The position numbers and the translations under genes were made by a program. A stretch of 64,000 bases of DNA from Ditylenchus dipsaci (Eukaryota; Nematoda; Chromadorea; Rhabditida; Anguinidae), in the NCBI GenBank assembly GCA_004194705.1, contig SADC01001009.1:558001-622000 (forward strand), given 5' to 3'. Shown piece after piece: positions 35,913-46,757 of this stretch. Position 1 is the first letter of the stretch, and every line of letters starts with the position of its first letter. Below the pieces are notes generated by a model that saw only the letters and a list, made by a program, of their open reading frames with translations, did no database searches and was not told the DNA's origin.

Positions 35913-36144
35913 AGGGGCGTGCCCACGCTAATAGGAGGTGGTGCTCGGGAATTCAAAAAAATTCCTAATCATTGGACCTCTGAACGGATTTTTCAACTTG
36001 GTTTCTAACAAAGCAAGGCCTAGAATTTAATTCTGGGTATGGTTTTGTTAGAAACCAAGCTGAAAAATCCGTACAGAAGTTCAATGATTAGGGAAAAATT
36101 TTGAATCCTCGGGCACCACTTCTTATTAGCGTGGGCATGTCCCT
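35913..36144. mobile_element. TTAA-flanked MITE, 232 bp, near-perfect palindrome
   Basis: TTAA at 35909-35912 and 36145-36148. AGGGGCGTGCCCACGCTAAT ... ATTAGCGTGGGCATGTCCCT. Copies at 34921 and 49536 share the interior. Confidence 0.8.
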
Positions 36145-36664
36145 TTAAAATAAATAGTAGCCCAGATAAAATGCATTTACAAATGAAGGAAAATTTTTGA
36201 GAAAAGAAAAATATCGTAAAATAAGTTCTACAAATAAAGAAAAATATCTAGCTGCCGAAAATGTCTAAATGATGAAGCTATCGTTTTTCTAAATAAAATA
36301 AAAATAAATATTAACTGGCATACGGAATCCTTGAAAATTTTTAGATTAAACTGACCATCACAATCGATGAAAAACTGAAAAATCTAGTTAAAAAGAGACA
36401 TAGACCCACGAAGTTGAGAGGGGGCTTTATTTGAACATTAACGGCATAAAACGTAAAATAAGCCCTTTTGAAACGCCTAATCTATCGCTGCCTTTTCTGT
36501 TCTCTTCACAGCAGAGCCCCGGAAAGCTACATTATTCCCTGACTATAGTGTTCGAGTCGGCGAGTGTGTCGAGCATTGCCTGCTATATGGTCAATCCATA
36601 TATTTAATGCTTGATGGCTGGCACAAAGCACTTATAACACTCATGAAACCCATCAACATACAAT
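36145..36664. other. AT-rich sequence with a short island
   Basis: 36480-36640 has mixed composition (CCCGGAAAGCTACATTATTC); no gene or repeat identified. Confidence 0.25.
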
Positions 36665-36850
36665 AAAATTTTAGTTATACGCCACTCCAAAAAGTTCATT
36701 CTCGCCTAGGGTCCGACGATTTTTTTAACCCGGTTTATGGACTTTTTTGGCTGATTTTGTTTTGACAATCTGGTACCAAAGACCGAATCCTTGCGATTTT
36801 TGTGAGCAGACTGTCAAAACAGAATCAGCAAAAAAGTCCATGCGGTTTTT
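36665..36850. mobile_element. pogo/Tigger-like MITE fragment
   Basis: TTATACGCCACTCC, GTTCATTCTCGCCTAGGGTC and a paired CCGAATCCTTGCGATTTTTG block match the family at 22467, but the terminal CAGTC is lost. Confidence 0.5.
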
Positions 36851-37400
36851 TATGATTGAGAATTGGTTGTTGTAAACAATTAGCTTCCAACATATGCATT
36901 TGTTTCCCTGTGCAATTTGAATCACATGAAAAGCGAGCGTTTTGTTGTTGTTTTTGTTTGCGAGTGAGAAATTTGTGGAAGGCATCGAAAAGCATGGCAA
37001 GAAAACAGAATTGAGTCACCCTCTTGCTGCATTTTTCTCTAGCTGTTGATTCGTACATAATTGAGCAAGCAACTTTTGCCACATAAACAAATTAAAAGCT
37101 GGAAATTTTGAGTGCAATACGCAAAATATCCTAAAATATCCATCTTTTTTAGCCAAAATATTATGGAAACCTAAAAAAACCCCCAAGAAAAAGTTCAGAA
37201 GTCGATCTCGACACTTTGAAGTGCTCAACCAAAATCTAAAAAGTGGGGTCGGTAGAGCTACTCATCCACCGAAATATTTCTTTTCAACCCAAATCACTTT
37301 CAAGACTCAAAAATGCAAAAAAAATAAGAAAAAAGTGGAAAACAAAGAATTAAGAAATCAGGCGTAGAGTTTATTTATTTTTTAATTCAAGGAACTCCAG
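36851..37400. other. AT-rich sequence, no gene seen
   Basis: Overlapping minus-strand open frames of 70-91 codons without motifs. No repeat partner noticed. Confidence 0.25.
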
Positions 37401-38085
37401 CTCAAAGTGACTGAAATTTGTGGTTGCGCTGGTAAGTCGACTGCTTGTTTGATCAACAACGCCATTCCTCCCCCCTGCTTGAGTATTGGAGGAGGCACAA
37501 GTTCATGCTGCTGCGAGACTACTTGGATCACCCCTCACCACCACCAGTCAACCAAGATTGTTTTGTGTGTGCTCAAAAATTTAAGAAGAAGTTTACCCAC
37601 ACACAATAAGGCGGAAGTTTTTCTCTCTCTAATGCTCCAGCATCACTACTGCTAAAAGCACCTATTTTTGGGCTACAAGAACGAAAAATATAAATTTTGA
37701 AGATTGTTGTTATCTAAGAAGTCAATCCTATAAAATTCGCAAAAATGTCAACACGAAAACAAACAAAATTTGAAATTAATGAGCACACTGAAAAAATCGG
37801 CCAAATAAAGAGCAAAAAAAAATATTTTATTCTGCGAGACCCTAGTAAGCGAAATTTCTTCAAGAACTCGAACCATAACATAGAATAAAAAAAGTTTGGC
37901 TGTTGAGATATGACTTTACATCGGACTGCCGACATTTTAAAAATAATTGTTAAACTTGTGGGCATCTCGGTAAGCAAAAATTAGAAAAAAAAATTCCGCT
38001 TTATTATTTGGATCCATGAGGAAATTTCGCTTATTGGATTACTCAGAATAAAATTATCTAGCAAAAAATAGGGGCTTTTATATAA
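37400..38085. other. Non-coding island followed by AT-rich DNA
   Basis: 37400-37670 is mixed composition (CACCCCTCACCACCACC); 37670-38085 is AT-rich. No coding evidence. Confidence 0.25.
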
Positions 38086-38089
38086 AAGA

Positions 38090-38185
38090 TGCGGAAAAAT
38101 ATACCATGCCGCCTAGGCAGAATCGAACCATCAAATTTTTGAAGAGTAAAATCACAACTAAAATTGGTACCAGCTCCGTCACAAA
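38090..38185 (-). repeat. tRNA-derived repeat
   Basis: Minus strand: A-box-like TGACGGAGCTGGT, then about 45 nt later B-box-like GGTTCGATTCTGCC and GCCTAGGCGGC. Order and spacing fit a pol III promoter, but no clover-leaf is evident. Confidence 0.4.
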
Positions 38186-38269
38186 TTTTATTTTCAAGGT
38201 TGGCACAGTCTTTAACTAAATTTTTAAACCTATCAAACAATAGCAAAGAAGCAACTGTTGTTTCAAGCA

Positions 38270-39250
38270 GAAAAAGTGAAAGTCATTCCCATCTTAATGC
38301 TTGAGCCAGACATTTAATTGACTTTTAACCCGTGTGCTATTGATCCAAGCATGATTTAGCCATTTCAAAAGATGTTTGACTCCCCTCTCCCTTCACTGAA
38401 ATAACAAACAATTGGTTGGAGGAGTATTAGAAGCACACGGATTATGTTAGGCAGTTGGGTGCGTACCACGCAAGTCGCTGCCACCAACTAGTCAAAAATG
38501 GAAAAATAAATAAACACACTTACACAGACAAGAGCAGACTTAACAGTAGTTGACTTGAACAAAATAAAGTTCTAACTTGAGACTCTAAAGAAGACCAGCC
38601 CAAAAAATTTTTGTGTGTGTGTGCAGTAAGTGAATGAATCTAAAATAAACACAGGAAAAGATATGAAATTGGCCTATTTTGAAAGAAAAAAAAAACAATT
38701 GTGACAAGGAAATCACACAAGTTCGATTCCATCTAGGATTGGTTACTTTTTTAAGCCCAATTTTGATATTTTTTGCAAATTAGGATATAGATCCTAGGCA
38801 GCAAATTGCAAGCGCTTTGAATGTCGAAAAATTTTCGTTTTTTGGTTTGTAAAAAAAACAAAAAAAAAACGTGGCCGAAAACTAAGAAACTAATTATGAT
38901 TTAGGGACATGCATCGTGTGTCCAAATTACTTTATTGGGGCATCCAATTTTTAGGTTAGACTGCATGCAAAAATAATTTAAAAATAAGTTTGTAATTGCG
39001 AATAATGATTATGTATTGCCTAGGCAATAGTTGGAATGGGAAAGCAATGGATAAAAACGAAAAGGAATATGTGTTGTGTATGTGCTGATGGAACAACAAA
39101 GCAGTAGCCAGTCAGTGAAAGTCATGAGAATAGCTTGTGTGACTGATCATTCACGATTTGCTTATTTGCAATCAGTGGCGGCTACAGAATGCATTCAGAA
39201 ATAAATAGTATGATGATGCAAACAGTTTTGTACATTCTTTTCATAGCTCC
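38270..39250. other. Non-coding islands with an AT-rich gap
   Basis: 38280-38640 and 39000-39250 have mixed composition with recurring AGTCA/TGACT words (AGCCAGTCAGTGAAAGTCAT, GTGACTGATCATTCAC). 38650-39000 is AT-rich. No exon was recognised. Confidence 0.3.
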
Positions 39251-39448
39251 ATTAACTCCTCTCCTCAAGAGGGACAAAATATACCCAAAATACTGTATTT
39301 CCCCCGATTATAGCCCTCCGCACAAGTGTCAAAATGAACCTAATAAATTTTGGAGTTTGAATTTTTGAGTTATTATTTGTCGACATCGTTATAAACAAAA
39401 AATTGTGCAGAATGAAAATTCAAATTCAAAAATTCAGAGAATACGACA

Positions 39449-39746
39449 CAGCAACTTCGATATAACGCCACCGCCAAAAGTTCGTTCCCGCCTAGAGTCC
39501 AACATTTTTTTACCTCTCGTTTTGAATGCTTTTTTCAGTTCTGTTTCTACAGTCTGGTCCCAAATATCGCAAGGATTCCGATTTCATCGATCGTTTTTTA
39601 AAAGTAAACAGTTTTGCCATTTAAAAAACAAAACCTCGATACAAGGCCACCTTTTTTTGAAAACAAGTGTCAAGTGTCTGACCCTACTATGATCACTCTA
39701 GGCAAAAAGGAACTTTTGGGGGTGTCGTTATATCGAGGGTTGACTG
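39449..39746. mobile_element. pogo/Tigger-like MITE
   Basis: CAGCAACTTCGATATAACGC ... TCGAGGGTTGACTG next to TA. Interior GTTCGTTCCCGCCTAGAG and CAAGGATTCCGATTTCATCG match the copy at 22467. Confidence 0.7.
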
Positions 39747-39769
39747 TACCTCAATGTTTTTTTAGAGTA

Positions 39770-40393
39770 CAGGTCAACCTCTACATATTGAGAACTCTAA
39801 AAGTTCGTTCCTAACCCTTCAAAAGACAGGGATCATTAAAGGACCATGGTTTTTTGACGCAGCGGTATTTCCGAAATTCGAATTGGCGAGGGGCACTTTT
39901 TCACTCTGAAGATATTCAACAATTAATTTTCAATTTTTTTGTTTGCATCTAAAATTTTACTAAAATTTTAAACCACTATTCGAGCCCAGCGTTGTTTGAT
40001 ACTTCCAGAACGGACGACTTAGCCTACTTTTACTGCGCCATAACTATGCATATCACCTCACAGATACTCCTGGACTAAAATATAAAATGTTAATTTTAAA
40101 TGAAAATAATAATAATTCAAAAAACATTTTCGCAATAAAAAAGTGTCCCCCGCCAATTCGAATTTCAGAAATGCCGCTGCGTTCACAAACCATCCTTCAA
40201 ATCGAAGTTTTATGGTGGTATGTGACTTTTTATTTAATAAATGAAAGAATATGAAATTCCTAAAAAATGATCGGCAAAATCGACATCTTTATGATATTTG
40301 GGACCAAACTATAAAAAATAATTGGCAAAGGCTCTGAAAAATCAAGGTTTAATGTCAAATTCTAGGTGGCAGCACATTTCAGAGGCTCAACTG
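39770..40393. mobile_element. pogo/Tigger-like MITE split by a TTAA MITE
   Basis: Left piece from CAGGTCAACCTCTACATATT (39770) to about 39835; right piece from about 40201 (ATGATCGGCAAAATCG) to CTCAACTG at 40393. The TTAA element at 39840-40196 sits between them. Confidence 0.6.
39840..40196. mobile_element. TTAA-flanked MITE, 357 bp, nested in a pogo-like MITE
   Basis: TTAA at 39836-39839 (right copy TCAA). AGGACCATGGTTTTTTGACG plus CAGCGGTATTTCCG and the inverse at right; same family as 17191 and 27968. Confidence 0.7.
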
Positions 40394-41080
40394 TGACTTG
40401 TCATGTATTGCATCTCAATTAAGGTGATTTTATAAAAAAAATATTATTCAATTCTGTTATTAATTTACCTAGTCTAAATTTGATTTCTCGAGAGGTATAT
40501 TTTCGGGAAAATACAGACACGGTAATTACAAAGTTATCCAAAAATTACAAAAATATTCTGGTCACATGTATCCTGAAACCCAATAGCAATCCCATGCAAA
40601 TATACCCAGCCACTCGCCATTTTTTTCGAACAAAAACCAAATCCATAGCAAAAAAGTTTTTTGTAATGGTAATACAATAAGATTTGGCCATCATCCTTTC
40701 CTTGAGTCCCCCTTCTGGCGAATAGGCCTATGTCGCCGCCGCAGCCAACACATAAACCAAGCAGAAGAAGAGGAGATAAAAGTTTGGCCGCCAGACGGTC
40801 ATTGCAGGGGGATGGAGGATAGTCTTCTTCTCCTGGTTGCATTCAATACAATCCAACTGCTGCTCTTACTTTCAATAATTCAACAGCACCAGGCAATGAT
40901 TAGTAGGGTGGGGTGAGTCAGGGGGCATAACCCCAACAGCCAGCACTACAAAAAGCATGCGATTAAGCTATATGTCTTTTCATAACAGATGAAAATTATT
41001 ATTTTTTGTGTGGAGAAAGTTATAGTCTTTTAAAAAGACCATGATCCATACTCGAAAACAAAAAATTAAATTTTTTGTAC
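40394..41080. other. AT-rich sequence, then a non-coding island
   Basis: 40680-40990 is mixed composition. An open frame of 102 codons on minus (40534-40842) begins MQPGEEDYPPSPCNDRLAAK but has no donor site that would support a first exon. Left uncalled. Confidence 0.25.
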
Positions 41081-41081
41081 A

Positions 41082-41200
41082 GTCGATTCTCGCTAAGCCA
41101 AACCTGATTTTGGCTGACTGACAAAGAAATTTTACTTACCACCGGTAAATCGGCACCCAAGGCTGGTCCCAGGGGTGCAGGTTTATCAACATTCGACTTA
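41082..41200. mobile_element. pogo/Tigger-like MITE end
   Basis: TA then CAGTCGATTCTCGCTAAGCC; the subterminal hairpin word GGCTGGTCCCAGGGGTGCAG follows at 41160. The other end is not recognised. Confidence 0.45.
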
Positions 41201-42800
41201 AATTGATAAATTAACACGCCGATGCTTAACTCGGTGCCGATGCGCAAAATTTCGGGACCCGGTTTGTTTTTTGCCTCGCTAGCAATTCTGATCACAAGCA
41301 ACAGCGATGTAGTCGGAAATTTTTTCAAGGTGGGCTGATACCCAGTTAGTCCCTTTCCAGCTACACCCATGACAAGCAATAGCTCCAGCTAGTCGTCGTT
41401 GCCTCTTTGTAATGTAGGCTATATGTGGAAGAGTTCTGCAATTTATTTTCTAACCAAAAACTTATTTGCAAAGCGGGGTCTTAGCTACAAAATCAGTGGC
41501 CTTGCTCTTAATATGTACCGCGAAAAGTTTTACGAAAACAAAACGCTACACAACACAAACTCCAAATGGCTGAAATTTAGGAAATACGGTATCCACTCAG
41601 TCAACCAATAGTAATTGGTCCAAGCTCTTGATCACTAGTTGACCTTTGGCAAGCCAGCAGAAAAAAGAGGGCAGTGATAGTAGTGGCGGTGCCAGTCTCT
41701 TTTCCTGGGGCGACAAACTAGAACTCTTTGATCTAAGGAAACGGCTGTGCTAGTGCCCTAGGTCACTTTTATTACACTCACACTGCAAACAGCCCTTGTT
41801 CATTGTGGACAAGCTTGCTTTCAAAAAAGAAAATTTTCGGAACACATGTCTACTGGATATTGGCTAGATCCATAAAACAACAACGACAACTACTTCTAGC
41901 AACTGCAGCAGCAGCGTCACAAAAATGGACCACTCACAATGATAAATGAGTGGACAATGCAAAAACCCTGCTCCTCCACATGAATAATGTCAGCAAGTAG
42001 GAGTGGGGCCAAAATAATTTTTCGCAACTTCGAAATTATATAACTAATCAATTAGGTGTGGTCAACAAGTGATTGTGGAAAAAATAGTTAACCAGGAGAA
42101 AGCAAAAGAAACAGTGTCAGGCAATAATAGTTCAGGGTTGGGCTGTATTCACAATGGGATAGCAGCATCTTTAACACTGGAATGCCTGATCGTACTAAGA
42201 GTACATTCTGGTGCAGAATTTCACGCTGAGTACGATGGTGAAAAAAATTACAAAAAATCACTATTTGTGGGTCAGCTGCCCTACGAACCAACCAAGTCAC
42301 GATTTTTCTAGCGAATAATACTGAAACAGCGATTTTCCTTACAGGAGCCCTATTTTACCGTTTACCGTTACTCTTCTAACAATCCACCATACTCTTAAAA
42401 GCCCCTTTTTTGTTTACCGAGGATGAATTTGTCGAGGATGCATCTACCTATAGCTGGAAAAAAGGCTAAACACGACAACAAAAACAGAAATCATTAGTTA
42501 ACAAATAAAAAACTCGTAAACTGAAACCGGGAACAATTGTCCCTTTTATAGCAGCCGGTAACAAACGGTCTCAAGTGTCCCTCCACGACTAGTGAAATTT
42601 CATGATTTTTTTGGTCGCACTCCCAGATAACAGCATTTTTTCAAATTTTAAATCTTTTTTACAGAAATGTAGAGGAGGAAAATTATCCACTGACTGCCAA
42701 AAAAATATCGATCACAGAGCCATCTGATCCCTGTAAAAAATGAGTTGAAACTGCTATTTCACTAATAAATCGATGTTGGTGGAATAGGCCCTGGTATGCC
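41201..42800. other. Unique and island sequence, no gene seen
   Basis: 41620-42330 is a mixed-composition island (GACTGGATATTGG-like, AGCAGCAGCG, AGGAGTGGGGCC). 41399-41590 carries a CGGTAT end at its right (GGAAATACGGTATCC), like the 31363 MITE. 42330-42800 is AT-rich. Confidence 0.3.
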
Positions 42801-42806
42801 CTTTAA

Positions 42807-43029
42807 AGGGGCATACCAGCAATTAAGGCGGGGACCAGTAGTGTTTTTCTACCTTGAAATCTTTTCATAAGCGTTCTACCTGATCTGATGAAAGTTTTCT
42901 GCCTAATTTTTAAAAGTACTATAAGGTCTTCAAATCAGATTTTACACGAGACGAGTGAAAACAGGGATAACTTTTTAATAATTGCTGGTCCCCGCCTTAA
43001 TTTTCACTGTAACGCGCTGGTATGCCCTT
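42807..43029. mobile_element. TTAA-flanked MITE, 223 bp
   Basis: TTAA at 42803-42806 and 43030-43033. AGGGGCATACCAGCAATTAA and inverse GCGCTGGTATGCCCTT; CAATTAAGGCGGGGACCAG pairs with CTGGTCCCCGCCTTAA. Confidence 0.75.
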
Positions 43030-43036
43030 TTAAAGG

Positions 43037-43400
43037 GGGGAGGGGAACCATTTAGGTTTGAAAAAGTGGCTTCCATGGCGCAGTGCGTAAGTGCTCGCGT
43101 GTTTTGGCCCAAAATGGTGTTTTTTTGGTGTTGCAGGTTTAATCCCACGTAGGGGCACACTATTTTTTTTGGCTTGTTTGGCCAGTTTAGAGGTAATTTG
43201 GGTCGCTGATCCCGAATCTGGCGTCAAAAAAGTATAATTACCACTAAACTGGCCAAACAAGCCAAAATAAATAGCATGTCACCACGTGGGATCGAACCTG
43301 CAACACTCTTTCGGGCCGAAAAACGCAAACGCTTACGCTCTGCGCCACCGAGGCCACTTTTTCAAACCTAAATGGCTTTTCCCCCTCCTTTAATGCCTTA
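43037..43400. mobile_element. Head-to-head tRNA-derived SINE pair (foldback)
   Basis: Left unit (+): TGGCGCAGTGCGTAAGTGC (A box), then GCAGGTTTAATCCCAC (B box) at 43131-43147, then GGCTTGTTTGGCCAGTTTAG. Right unit is the same in inverted order, with GGTTCGATCCCAC and TGGCGCAGAGCGTAAGCG on minus. A spacer of about 50 bp (GGGTCGCTGATCCCGAATC) separates them. The outermost words AACCATTTAGGTTTGAAAAA are also inverted. Another copy is at 57715-58130. Confidence 0.75.
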
Positions 43401-43411
43401 CAATGGGTAGG

Positions 43412-43460
43412 GTCACATTTCATTTCGCGACATTTCATATCGCGACATTTCATTTCGCAG
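43412..43460. repeat. Short minisatellite (CATTTCATTTCGCGA units)
   Basis: Three tandem copies of a 15-bp unit CATTTCATWTCGCGA. No inverted partner array was found nearby. May be a lone end of a foldback element. Confidence 0.55.
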
Positions 43461-43599
43461 CTTTTATGGGGTCTGAAAGGTATTTTTTAAAACTATTTCA
43501 GTCAAAAATGTTTTTAACCCTTTTAAACCCTTTTCCTTCAACTTCTATGTCTATTTTATGGAAAAATGACTAAAATGCAAGTTTTCCTAATTTTTTGGA

Positions 43600-43910
43600 A
43601 TTTAGTCATTTTTTCAAGAAATTAATTTTTTCCGAAAAGCCATATCTCAACATTGCGATTTTCAAGAAACATTTTGTAACATAGGTTTTGTAGTGCTTCA
43701 GCTGCGCTACAATATGATGCCAAGATTTTATTGTAACTTTTAAAATTTTATTCAAATTTCTATAAGTTAATATTCAAATACGTCTTCAAATACGTATTCG
43801 TTACTTTAACTGATAGGAATTTAAATAAAATTTAAAAGTTACAATAAATTCTTAGCATCATATTATAGCGCAGCCCAAGCGCTACAAAACCTATGTTACA
43901 AGAAAGTGAC
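43600..43910. mobile_element. Palindromic element related to 12017-12799
   Basis: ACATAGGTTTTGTAGTGCTT, GCGCTACAATATGATGCC and AACTTTTAAAATTTTATT pair with inverse copies around 43785. Shares CATATCTCAACA and GTAGCGCAG-type words with the 12-kb palindrome. Confidence 0.55.
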
Positions 43911-44528
43911 GCAACACGCCGATTCGCCACATACTTGTGATTATTCCTAAAACATTTTTATATCAGATTGAAAAACGTTTATTACCAAAATGTTCGCTAG
44001 ATTCTAGCCATCATTTTGAGTATAAGATGCCTCGACCGAAAATAAAAATTGTTCCTGTAGAACCCTCTGAAATTTTGTTGCGCGACTCGTGTTGCTCAGG
44101 AGTATGAGGGGAGCCAGACGAAATTCCATATATTTTTTTCTTATTCGCACCTTGGCCTAATGTCGTTTGTTCAAATTAAATTTTAATAAAAAAATTTTAA
44201 ATTCTGTTATTTATTCTTCTGTAAAAAATCTAGAAACCATTTTTATGTTATATACAAATGTATATAGGCGTAACCAGGGCGGGGCTAGCCGGTCTATAGA
44301 CCAAGCAACATTTGTTACATAAAAGCAGTGCTGGCATTGGTTTCAATTGATTTCTCGATAGTTTTTGACCCTAGATATCAGCGAAGTTTCTGAAAAATAG
44401 AGCAAATCAAATGAGGTGTGCAACCATTAAAATTGATCCTGTGACCGATAGGCCATGCGTATAGGAAGTCCGCCCCCGTCCCCCTTATTAAAGAAAAATT
44501 TGTCGCAGCGTGAGTTACGAGAATTTCT
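43911..44528. other. AT-rich and repeat-like sequence
   Basis: Contains TATAGGCGTAACCAGGGCGG and a later GAAGTCCGCCCCCGTCCCCC; no gene. A B-box-like GTGGGTTCGAACAGG at 44546 borders the next block. Confidence 0.25.
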
Positions 44529-45348
44529 ATGCTAATTTTTGTGCGTGGGTTCGAACAGGCCTGTGCAAAAATCTGGCACAGCCCCTTAATTAGCTGGAGT
44601 TTTATTACAGCTTCTGTTGTTGCTTATTTTTATGCAGTTTCTTTAATTTTCATCAAGCAACCACAAAAATATTTAGCCTCAAATTCTACAAGAGATGCCA
44701 CGTATTGCACGAATGCTATCGCGGAAGAGTGGAAGAAAAGGAAGTTTCAGAAATACAGATTGGACATGTTCAACTATAAGATGAAGAAAGTACCCGAGAA
44801 GTAAAGACTCTTTTTCCTTTCAGCAAATTATCTTTTGCTTTTTTAGTAGCGATTTGAAGGAAAGCTTGCTTTGGCTTGGATCTATCACAAAGGATTCTTT
44901 GGAGCGTCTTGAGTCTTCGGTTGAGAGAATGCGAGAATAGGTCAAGTAAACATTCAATATAAGCAGTTTTTTGTGCACCAATTTGGATTATCCTACAATT
45001 CAGCAATAGATTCGACGAACTTCTAGGAAGTTCAAAACAAGATGACGTGCCGAGAGACAGTATTACTAACGGATTTGAAGCCTTGATGTACAAACGAGCT
45101 CAAATACTATTTCCTGGCCGACAAATCAAAAGAAATGTGATTTTAACGAGATCTTATTTGAACAAAGGAGGATCAGTGAAACAGCTTCAGGTATATTTTT
45201 ATAGGTTTTGCCCTTTGTGATTTTCAATAAGTAAGATAACAAAATATTTCCGTCGCAGATAAGGATTTTTCATCACGTTACGACATTCCTATCCCAAGAA
45301 TCCCAGAATTTTCAAAAGATCTGGCCATTGGCGACTTTTGCGGAATAA
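44529..45348 (+). CDS. Unrecognised gene, helical protein with N-terminal anchor; may be decayed
   Basis: The block ending at 44800 reads ...NAIAEEWKKRKFQKYRLDMF before a gtaaag donor and may carry an upstream hydrophobic segment (SWSFITASVVAYFYAVSLIF). A 46-nt intron leads to 44847 (NSDLKESLLWLGSITKDSLE) in correct phase. An in-frame TAG at 44938-44940, right at a possible donor, interrupts this reading. A second block opens after an acceptor at about 44999 (NRFDELLGSSKQDDVPRDSI, then TNGFEALMYKRAQILFPG) to a gtatat donor at 45190. It continues from an acceptor near 45259 to a stop at 45346-45348 (...IWPLATFAE). The codons look real, but the TAG suggests two genes, an unseen exon or a pseudogene. 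No family recognised. Confidence 0.45.
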
Positions 45349-46156
45349 AATTTGTGAACGCGACACAATTACTTTTTGCGGGTCTTAAATTTGTTTAGCA
45401 GCAAAAGAAACTTGACAATTGAAAGCCGAAATATGAAAGTTCACAATTGCTTATCGACATTGGCTAGCCAACATTTGCTCAGCGACATAGGAAACTTGAT
45501 AGTAGCAAATGCAACGGTCGCGCATGAAGCTCTCAAGTTTACGTTTATTATTTTTATTCCTTTATCCATATTTTAATAACTTTGGCCCATTCTAGTATTG
45601 ATAACTTCAAGTCATTAAAAGTTCAAAGATTCATATACAAATCGTTTTTAAATACATCTCCATTTTTCTTTTTCGTGAACCTTTTTCGTGTTCCTAATTT
45701 TGAAACGATAAGCAATTGTCGACTTTCTTTTGTCTCTTTCTAAATATTGAGCTGCTAGTGTGGTTTTTTTTATTTCTATTAGTGCTACTTGTATTGTGCA
45801 AAAGTCGCTACTTCGATTTATGTGCATTTCGATACTAAATTACTAGGGTCTGCAGGCGCCTATCGGCGCCTATGTCGTACGGGAACATTAGTGTTTCGGA
45901 TACTATCTCTGTTATTCGGGTAGAACATCCACCCTACCTGTTAACCCACCTTCTCTACCTCGCCTACCCTCGAATATCCTCGCCTGTCCTCACCTACCGC
46001 CTGCCGATAATATAAAGTACACTTGACCTGGTCTCCAGGGTGTATGTTATATCCATAATTGACTGTAGATGTTCCACCTGAACCCTCAACTATCCTATAT
46101 GGCTACCTACTTACCCTAACTGGCCATCTATCTACCCTAGATGGTAGAAAAGTGGG
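45349..46156. other. Sequence with a possible extra exon and a pogo-type end
   Basis: 45376-45576 (+) is open (SKRNLTIESRNMKVHNCLST, then a hydrophobic tail) after a TTTAG acceptor and may be an alternative 3' exon of the preceding block. 46020-46064 ends CCATAATTGACTG next to TA with CCTGGTCTCCAGGG inside, a pogo-type terminus. Confidence 0.3.
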
Positions 46157-46500
46157 ATTGAACACAAAAATCCACCTTAAATCCAGGCTAAAATCCACCA
46201 TCACCAATTTGGAGGGCAAGGAAAAAATTTTTCAGAAGCAACTTTAATTATACGTGTTTGTGCTTAAACGAAAGCCAAGATGTTTTACTTGAGTGTTCCG
46301 GTTAGATATCCGACATTAATTTGCAAAAAACATAAATTGTACTTCAACACGAAAACCACCCTAAATCCAGGCCAGAATCCACCAACTTTAATTTGGAGGG
46401 CAAGAAAAAAATTTTAGAAGCCATTTCAATTATAAATGTTTGTGCTTAAAAGAAAGCTGAGATGTTGTGCTTGAGTGTTCCGGAAAATTTTTTGGCATAG
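46157..46500. repeat. Two-copy direct repeat, period about 180 bp
   Basis: 46157-46325 and 46337-46500 share CACCYTAAATCCAGGC, AATTTGGAGGGCAAG and TTGAGTGTTCCGG in the same order. Non-coding. Confidence 0.6.
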
Positions 46501-46757
46501 CTTTGCAAAAAATGGCTAAAAATTGGGTTCAAAGTTAAAAGTGGCGAAACTCCCACCCACCCACACATGCCAAATACTATATAGAGATAGCTATCTAAAT
46601 TTTTCGTTCAGTATGTTGAATTTATTGTGTCATATCGTTATTAGGGATCAGGATTTTTCAATTTTTTGGATTAATATTTCGAAATCTCTTTTAATCTAGA
46701 TGCAAATCCTTGTACCATTATTTGTGAATTATTCTCATATATAGATTGTCAGTTTAG

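Noticed and set aside
38090..38185. tRNA gene on minus
   Set aside because: Box spacing fits but acceptor and anticodon stems do not pair convincingly.
40534..40842. First exon of the zinc-finger gene (MQPGEEDYPPS...)
   Set aside because: No supporting donor site or phase match to 31244; kept only as a note.
41020..41379. 119-codon open frame on minus
   Set aside because: Overlaps a pogo-like MITE end and has no recognisable domain.
43060..43150. tRNA gene
   Set aside because: A and B boxes are present but no clover-leaf or CCA-side stem, and it is repeated as an inverted pair; called a SINE.
44770..45093. 107-codon open frame on minus
   Set aside because: The plus strand at the same place has splice-bounded coding blocks with better codons; this is their antisense shadow.
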